14,296 nucleotides of DNA from contig CAKQQY010000040.1 of the NCBI GenBank assembly GCA_934271245.1, positions 1-14,296 on the forward strand. Direction: 5' to 3'. A program made the position numbers and the translations under genes. The notes beneath the pieces were generated by a model. The model was not told the DNA's origin, made no database searches, and saw only the letters and a program-made list of their open reading frames with translations. This DNA is from an uncultured Clostridia bacterium. GTDB lineage: Bacteria; Bacillota; Clostridia; Christensenellales; Borkfalkiaceae. Each line of letters opens with the position of its first letter. Position 1 is the stretch's first letter. Below, in pieces: positions 6,981-11,423 of the stretch.

Positions 6981-7036
6981 GCTTTTTCGGTAAATTCGTA
7001 TAAAATTCGGCAGGATAACCGTTGAACCCGTGGCAT
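6938..7036 (-). CDS. Possible 32-residue small protein or leader peptide before the S4-RluA gene
   Basis: A short frame runs from ATG (7034-7036) to TGA (6938-6940). It has a good Shine-Dalgarno, AAGGGG, seven bases before the ATG, and its TGA overlaps the TTG start of the next gene in the string ATTGA. The predicted peptide begins MPRVQRLSCRILYEF, is rich in Lys, Arg and Glu, and matches nothing I recognise. The favourable features are the ribosome-binding site and the stop/start overlap. Against it, the region is built of direct repeats that fall in different reading frames, so the ORF may be chance. No promoter of confident quality is visible upstream. Treat as a hypothesis. Confidence 0.3.
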   Translation of the reverse strand: MPRVQRLSCRILYEFTEKAEQRKLKSAGSKED

Positions 7037-7079
7037 CGGCTTTCCCCTTTTTCGGTAAATCCGTATAAATTTCAGCAGG
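6983..7079 (-). repeat. Pair of 32-bp direct repeats upstream of the S4-RluA gene
   Basis: Plus-strand segments 6983-7014 and 7048-7079 agree at 29 of 32 positions. Both begin TTTTTCGGTAAAT, continue CGTATAAA and end GCAGG. They are 65 bp apart, which is not a multiple of three, so they are not protein repeats in a single frame. They fill most of the space between the surface-protein gene and the S4-RluA gene. Possible explanations are duplicated promoter or leader sequence, or a small dispersed repeat; nothing in the window decides. Confidence 0.8.
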
Positions 7080-7127
7080 TAAATACGGCCTGCGTTTTCA
7101 CGCTTTTAAAAGACGCGAAAGGTTTAT

Positions 7128-7157
7128 TAAAGGACTTCCGAAAACGGAAGTCCTTTA
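7128..7157 (-). terminator. Strong hairpin at the 3' end of the surface-protein gene
   Basis: A perfect 13-bp inverted repeat, TAAAGGACTTCCG and CGGAAGTCCTTTA, closes a four-base loop and begins 14 bp beyond the stop codon of the 7172-9046 gene. On the minus strand the tail is only moderately U-rich (the stem itself ends CCTTTA and is followed by ATAAACC). On the plus strand the tail is ACTTTGTTTTTGTT, but no plus-strand gene ends there. It is best read as the terminator of the surface-protein gene. Confidence 0.7.
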
Positions 7158-7171
7158 CTTTGTTTTTGTTA

Positions 7172-9046
7172 TTAGTCTTCGGTGTCTTCTTTAGGTTTGA
7201 TGCAAAGAAGAACGACGATTCCGATAAGACACAGGGTACCGATAGAAAGGAATACGACCGACCAGACGTTGTTTTCCAACCAGTGGTTGTCCGGTTTAAC
7301 CGTTTTCGGATAACCGTTTACGCTTATAATGCTCGTTTCCGCTTGCGACAATCTGTTGTTTGCGGTAGATCTTACGACGCACTTAATTTTGTACTGACCT
7401 ACTCTGTCGGGAGTAAAGGAAACGTCTCCGTTGAAACCGACGGCCTTTACGTTATCATAAGTAAATCCGTTTACGTTATAGGATTTATCGGTAACGTTTT
7501 TCGCTGCGGGGATTTCTATCCATTCGGAAGTTTCGTTCGCTCTGTACCAAAGAGTGTAAACCGTTTTATAATCGGTTGCGGTAATATCGAAACCGGTCGC
7601 GATATAATCTTCGCCGATATAACCTTCGCCCTGTCTGCCGTCGCACGTTACGGAAATGTCCGCGTTATCGTAAACGGTAAAGGTGAAAATGTAAGGCTTG
7701 TACGCGCCGAAATATTCTTTGTTGGAATCTTTGTCGTCGGTATAAACGAAGTCTTTCGCTTTCATTTCGTTACCGCTTTCGTCGACAAAGGTTACGTAGA
7801 AAGAATAGTCGCCCGCTTCCGTCAAAGGAACTTCGAAACTCGAAGTGGTGGAAGTCGTGGAAGGCGAAGAATAATGAACGGTGTATTTAAGATTTTCGTA
7901 AGAAGTGAAATCGTCGGACACCATATCTTTCATCGAAGGAAGTTCCAACTTTTCGCCGGAACCCAGACAAACGTTCATCGGTTTTCCGCTCGCGTCGGTC
8001 AAAACGTTGCCGTCGTCGTCTTTCTGAACGAGACGGTCCTTAAACGCCGCAGTAAACGCTTCGATAGCCGCCGTATCCATATTGTAAACGGGAGCGGTAT
8101 CGTCGCCGCTTTTTACTTCGAAAGCGTATTCTTCGTAAACTTTTTCGTTATCGGAAGAGTCGACTATTTTAATGGTTTCCATACCTTCTTTGCCGAAGTC
8201 GAGTTTTCCGAAGGTTTCGCCTACGTAAACGTCATTACCCGCTAAAATCTTAATATTTTTGGAGTTGCCGCCCAAAACCGCGTAAGCGGTGGCGGTTACC
8301 GAGAAACTTGTGTCCTTTTTAACGACGTTCGCGCCGTTGAAGATTTTATCCGAAAGGGCAATTCTCTGATAAGCCGTTTTATCGAAAGTTCCTTCGGTCA
8401 TTTTGAAAGTCTGCTTGAAGTTGCCCGTCGTATCGGAAACCTTCTGATCCACGCTCTTTAATACGAGTTCGCCTTCCGCGTTGCCTTCGGCAGAAGCCTT
8501 GAAAGAAACGGAAACCGCGGTTTTGTCCACGTTAGCGACTTTATAGTAATTTCCGCCGGCAACGGCTGCGCCGCCGTTTACGATAGCGTTAAGCAGATTG
8601 TTTTCAACGAAGAATTTAACGTTTACGTCGCCGTCCGCTACTGCGTAACCGTCCGCGCCGTTAAAGGTGAAAGAACCGTTTTCGAAAACGAGAACGTTTT
8701 CGATAGATTTGTCGTATTTGCCGTCGGTATTTTTATTACCGTTCGCGCCGTAAGAATCTGCGGTGAGCGTAAGGGTTAATTTAGTTAAACCGGTATAAGA
8801 AAATTCAAGACCCAGGTCGTCGGCTACGAGTTTATTGTCGAAAGACAACACGTCGTTGTTTTTAAGTTTAGCCGAAAGATTTTCCCCGTCGAATTCCATC
8901 GACGCGCCGGAACTTACCGTAAAGAAAGTATTCGGGGAAGCTTCCGCTTTCGCAAGGGAAAAGTTCATGCAGCCGAAAGCCGCCGCCAGACTTAACGCGA
9001 CCGCCGCGATAAGAGTTATTATTTTATAGGATTTTGCCATTTTCAT
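7172..9046 (-). CDS. Exported surface protein, C-terminally membrane-anchored, function unknown
   Basis: I do not recognise this 624-residue protein. It opens with a clear signal peptide: Lys-rich start, hydrophobic stretch at about 9-25, probable signal peptidase I site after AKA or AEA (residues 34-36). A near-lipobox AFGC at 23-26 is not canonical. The mature part is acidic and beta-rich, with many Thr, Ser, Asn, Asp and Gly. An N-terminal globular region (about 37-200) could be a lectin-like sandwich; DDTAPV (314-319) and a Ser/Thr patch (393-403) introduce Ig-like segments, the last at about 458-577. One transmembrane helix (about 593-616) is followed by a short KPKEDTED tail; there is no LPXTG motif. 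The frame stays open to 9178, but the promoter at 9105-9133 lies inside that extension and AAGGAG stands 12 bases before the ATG at 9046, so 9046 is the start. It is flanked by its own promoter and terminator. Confidence 0.85.
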   Translation of the reverse strand: MKMAKSYKIITLIAAVALSLAAAFGCMNFSLAKAEASPNTFFTVSSGASMEFDGENLSAKLKNNDVLSFDNKLVADDLGLEFSYTGLTKLTLTLTADSYGANGNKNTDGKYDKSIENVLVFENGSFTFNGADGYAVADGDVNVKFFVENNLLNAIVNGGAAVAGGNYYKVANVDKTAVSVSFKASAEGNAEGELVLKSVDQKVSDTTGNFKQTFKMTEGTFDKTAYQRIALSDKIFNGANVVKKDTSFSVTATAYAVLGGNSKNIKILAGNDVYVGETFGKLDFGKEGMETIKIVDSSDNEKVYEEYAFEVKSGDDTAPVYNMDTAAIEAFTAAFKDRLVQKDDDGNVLTDASGKPMNVCLGSGEKLELPSMKDMVSDDFTSYENLKYTVHYSSPSTTSTTSSFEVPLTEAGDYSFYVTFVDESGNEMKAKDFVYTDDKDSNKEYFGAYKPYIFTFTVYDNADISVTCDGRQGEGYIGEDYIATGFDITATDYKTVYTLWYRANETSEWIEIPAAKNVTDKSYNVNGFTYDNVKAVGFNGDVSFTPDRVGQYKIKCVVRSTANNRLSQAETSIISVNGYPKTVKPDNHWLENNVWSVVFLSIGTLCLIGIVVLLCIKPKEDTED

Positions 9047-9091
9047 ACAAGCCGAAAACTCCTTAAAATTTATTGTAGCGATATTTTCACT

Positions 9092-9161
9092 AATAGTCTT
9101 TACTATTTTACACTTAAAAAAATAGTTTGTCAATCTCCTTATGACAATAATTTGTACTATT
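9092..9161 (-). repeat. Cluster of dyads around the surface-protein promoter
   Basis: AATAGT (9092-9097) and ACTATT (9102-9107), written on the plus strand, form a dyad with a four-base centre covering the start point and touching the -10. TTGTCA (9127-9132) and TGACAA (9142-9147) form a second dyad, nine bases apart, covering the -35. A further AATAGT (9121-9126) and ACTATT (9156-9161) bracket that second dyad. The repeated use of the same hexamer suggests operator sites for a dimeric regulator, but this is inference; the region is A/T-rich and some repeats may be chance. Confidence 0.4.
9105..9133 (-). promoter_or_regulatory. Promoter of the surface-protein gene
   Basis: On the minus strand, TTGACA (9128-9133), a 17-base spacer and TAAAAT (9105-9110) make a near-consensus housekeeping promoter. 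The predicted transcription start is near 9098, about 52 nt before the ATG at 9046. Its position rules out the longer ORF start at 9178 for this transcript. Confidence 0.85.
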
Positions 9162-9203
9162 TTTCGAATTATCCGCATATTCTGTCCGTAATTCCGCTCT
9201 TTT

Positions 9204-9232
9204 TTCGGGTAACCAAAAAGATTTCGCCCGAA
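9204..9232 (+). repeat. Inverted repeat in the leader of the MntP/YtaF-like gene
   Basis: TTCGGG (9204-9209) and CCCGAA (9227-9232) can pair, with a 17-base intervening segment and an additional G-U pair. The hairpin ends 29 bases before the TTG start at 9262. It lacks a U-tract, so it is not a terminator. It does not resemble the yybP-ykoY manganese riboswitch. Its role is unknown. Confidence 0.3.
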
Positions 9233-9261
9233 TAGTATGTAGAAAGAAAAGGTTTTGGGTC

Positions 9262-9801
9262 TTGTTACAAATGATATACTATTTACTTATAACGGCGTTC
9301 ACGGTAAGCGTGGACTCCCTTCTTTGCGGATTTTCCCTTTCTTTCGGGAAAAAAAATAAAATCCCCGTCGTTCTCGGTATAACTTTAACCGTTTTCGCAA
9401 TGTGCCTTATCGCGAACTACGCCGCGATTATTCTATCTTCCGTGTTAAACGAAAAAACGGCGTGTATCGGCGGAATCGTTTTGATAGGAACGGGCGTATT
9501 CGGGCTTATAAAAAAAGAAAAGGAAAGCGGTAACGGCGACAAGAGCCTTACGGCGAAAATATTTCTTACGGGGTTTGCCGTGGGACTTGACGGCGCGTTT
9601 GCGAACCTATCCCTTTCCCTTATGGGAATAAACGCGTTTTACGTTCCCGTAATAATCGCGCTGATGCACGGAATCATGGTTTTTATCGGCATTTTGCTTT
9701 CGGAATTCCCGTTCTTGAAAAAAGCCGAAAAACTATCCTTTCTGCCGTCGGTGATACTTATAATTTTAGGGTTATACAAACTTTCGGGTCTGATATTTTA
9801 A
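9262..9801 (+). CDS. MntP/YtaF-like small multi-pass membrane protein
   Basis: The 179-residue protein is almost entirely hydrophobic, with about six predicted membrane helices in two three-helix halves joined by a charged loop (about 84-99, KKEKESGNGDK). Each half has an Asp in a helix: D18 in SVDSLLCG and D110 in AVGLDGAFANLSLSL. This two-Asp repeat and the C-terminal LIILGLYKL are typical of the MntP (manganese exporter) and YtaF (sporulation membrane protein) superfamily. Cation export is therefore plausible but not proven. The start may be TTG at 9262, with AAAAGG nine bases upstream, or ATG at 9271, which is less well spaced from that site. It is the only plus-strand gene in the window, divergent from the surface-protein gene and convergent with the RluA-family gene at 9845-10555. 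I see no confident promoter and no manganese riboswitch. Confidence 0.8.
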   Translation: MLQMIYYLLITAFTVSVDSLLCGFSLSFGKKNKIPVVLGITLTVFAMCLIANYAAIILSSVLNEKTACIGGIVLIGTGVFGLIKKEKESGNGDKSLTAKIFLTGFAVGLDGAFANLSLSLMGINAFYVPVIIALMHGIMVFIGILLSEFPFLKKAEKLSFLPSVILIILGLYKLSGLIF

Positions 9802-9811
9802 TCGCGACAAA

Positions 9812-9850
9812 ATGAAAAATCCGCGGTTTTAACGCGGATTTGTTTTAATA
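9812..9850. terminator. Bidirectional intrinsic terminator
   Basis: AAATCCGCG (9817-9825) and CGCGGATTT (9833-9841) form a perfect 9-bp stem with a seven-base loop between two convergent genes. On the plus strand the tail is GTTTTAATATT; on the minus strand it is TTCATTTTG. It can end both the MntP/YtaF-like gene (stop at 9801) and the ileS-methyltransferase-RluA operon (stop at 9845-9847). Confidence 0.88.
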
Positions 9851-10555
9851 TTCGGGTTTTAATATGGTTACGCTTTTTTCGGTATCGAATTTATTCCAGG
9901 GCGTAACGTCGGTCGGCGGTTGTACTCTGAAAACCATTCTTTCTTTGGTTACGGGATGAGTGAACGCAAGGTAATACGCCCAGAGCGCGAGATTGCCTTT
10001 TTTCGCGGCGGGTCCGCCGTAACGCATATCCCCGTAAACCGGGCACCCTATCGCGTTCATCTGAACACGTATCTGATGACTTCTGCCCGTATGCAATCTC
10101 ACTTCGGTAAGATAAAGTCCGTCCTTTTCGTCTAAAACGTTATATTCGAGTTCGGCGAACTTCGCGTTGGCTTCCCCCGCGCTGCAGATATAAACCATAT
10201 TGTTTATACTGTTCTTTTTCATATAATGAGTTAAAACGCCTTTGTCTTCCTTGGGTTTGCCCGTTAAAACGGTGTAGTACCTTTTTTCGAAATCGCCGTT
10301 TTTCATCTGTTCGGAAAGTCTTGCGGCGGCTTTCGAAGATTTTGCGAAAACCATTACGCCGCCCGTCGGTCTGTCAAGACGATGTACTAACCCTACGTAA
10401 ACGTTGCCCGGTTTATCGTAAGTGGTTTTTATGTACTCCTTAATCATCGTAAGAAGGTCTTTATCCTTACTGTCGTCTTCGCAGGACGGAACGTTTTGCG
10501 GTTTTAACACGACTATTATGTGATTGTCTTCGTGAAGTATGTTAAGTTCTTCCAT
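9845..10555 (-). CDS. RluA-family pseudouridine synthase without an S4 domain
   Basis: This is a second RNA pseudouridine synthase of the RluA family, 236 residues, consisting of the catalytic domain only. LVHRLDRPTGGVMVFAKS (about 57-73) contains the catalytic D61. FEKRYYTVL (about 89-97) and LHTGRSHQIRVQM (about 154-166) are the other core motifs, followed by GCPVYGDMRYGG. It resembles the short RluA-type enzymes common in Bacillota; the target uridine cannot be deduced. The ATG at 10553-10555 follows the methyltransferase stop codon after one base, and its Shine-Dalgarno GGGAG lies in the end of that gene, so the two are translationally coupled. It is the last gene of the ileS operon and ends at a bidirectional terminator. 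Confidence 0.93.
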   Translation of the reverse strand: MEELNILHEDNHIIVVLKPQNVPSCEDDSKDKDLLTMIKEYIKTTYDKPGNVYVGLVHRLDRPTGGVMVFAKSSKAAARLSEQMKNGDFEKRYYTVLTGKPKEDKGVLTHYMKKNSINNMVYICSAGEANAKFAELEYNVLDEKDGLYLTEVRLHTGRSHQIRVQMNAIGCPVYGDMRYGGPAAKKGNLALWAYYLAFTHPVTKERMVFRVQPPTDVTPWNKFDTEKSVTILKPEY

Positions 10556-10556
10556 T

Positions 10557-11423
10557 TTATCTCCCGTTTACCCAGATTGCCGAGTTTCCGCAAGGCAGAA
10601 TAACGTTTTCTTCTTCCGTTTTAAGCCCTACTTCGTAAGCGGATACTTCTCCGCCCCTGCCCTTTTTAACGGCAATTTCCAGAATGTTTTTCATTACCTG
10701 CGGCTGAAGCCCCGTAGTGTAACTGTTTATAAGAAAGAAAAGCGGATTATCCGATAAAACCTGTTCGCAAAGGGATACGAGCGGAAAAATTTCTTCTTCG
10801 AGTTTCCACATTTCGCCGTTGGGTCCCCTGCCGTAACTCGGCGGATCCATAATGACGGCGTCGTATTTTCTGCCCCGTCTTATTTCTCTTTCCACAAACT
10901 TTTTGCAGTCGTCTATTATATATCTTATTCTGTCGTTTTTTACGTTCGAAAGTCTTGCGTTTTCGCCGGCGCGTTCCACCATTCCTTTCGCGGAATCGAC
11001 GTGGCACACTTTTGCGCCTTCTTTCGCGCAGGCGACGGTCGCTCCGCCGGTGTACGCGAAAAGGTTAAGCACGCTGATTTCTCTACCGGCGTTTTTTATG
11101 AGGTCGCGCATATAATCCCAGTTTACGGCTTGTTCGGGGAAAAGTCCCGTATGCTTAAAGCCCATGGGTTTGACTTTGAAAGTAAGGTCTTTATAAGAAA
11201 CAGTCCACTCTTCCGGCATATTGCCGAAGGTTTTCCATTTTCCGCCGCCCGTTTCGCTTCGGACGTATTTTGCGGCAAGACCTTTATATCCGTTCATATC
11301 CGTACCGCTTTTCCAGATAACCTGAGGATCGGGACGAAGCAGAACGACTTTCCCCCAGCGTTCGAGTTTATACCCGTCGCCGGTGGCGATAACAGAATAA
11401 TCTTTCCATTCCGCCGCTTTCAT
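10557..11423 (-). CDS. RlmI-like SAM-dependent methyltransferase (probable 23S rRNA methyltransferase)
   Basis: The 288-residue protein is a class I methyltransferase. KHTGLFPEQ (about 90-98) resembles the H-x-T-G-x-F-x-x-Q motif of the RlmI/RlmK group. Motif I is VLNLFAYTGGATVACA (about 118-133), an acidic residue in VCHVDSAKG follows the second strand, and MDPPSYGRG (about 192-200) is motif IV. These features suit base methylation of rRNA, with RlmI (m5C in 23S rRNA) the nearest well-known relative, but the exact substrate is inference. It lacks an obvious N-terminal PUA domain of the full-length RlmI type, its N-terminal about 85 residues being different. The frame extends upstream to 11453, but the ATG at 11421-11423 is preferred: it overlaps the ileS stop as TAATG and has AAGGTGG just upstream. 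Confidence 0.85.
   Translation of the reverse strand: MKAAEWKDYSVIATGDGYKLERWGKVVLLRPDPQVIWKSGTDMNGYKGLAAKYVRSETGGGKWKTFGNMPEEWTVSYKDLTFKVKPMGFKHTGLFPEQAVNWDYMRDLIKNAGREISVLNLFAYTGGATVACAKEGAKVCHVDSAKGMVERAGENARLSNVKNDRIRYIIDDCKKFVEREIRRGRKYDAVIMDPPSYGRGPNGEMWKLEEEIFPLVSLCEQVLSDNPLFFLINSYTTGLQPQVMKNILEIAVKKGRGGEVSAYEVGLKTEEENVILPCGNSAIWVNGR

Noticed and set aside
7022..8245. A 407-codon open frame on the plus strand
   Set aside because: It lies antisense to the surface-protein gene, has no plausible domain structure or ribosome-binding site, and its composition (many Phe, Arg, Val) is the mirror of the minus-strand codons. The minus-strand gene has a signal peptide, anchor, promoter and terminator.
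9047..9178. N-terminal extension of the surface protein to 9178
   Set aside because: The TTGACA/TAAAAT promoter lies inside this extension and a good Shine-Dalgarno and signal peptide follow at 9046, so the extension is not transcribed from that promoter and would bury the signal peptide.
9204..9232. Manganese riboswitch upstream of the MntP/YtaF-like gene
   Set aside because: Only a single short stem is visible and no conserved yybP-ykoY loop sequences can be found.
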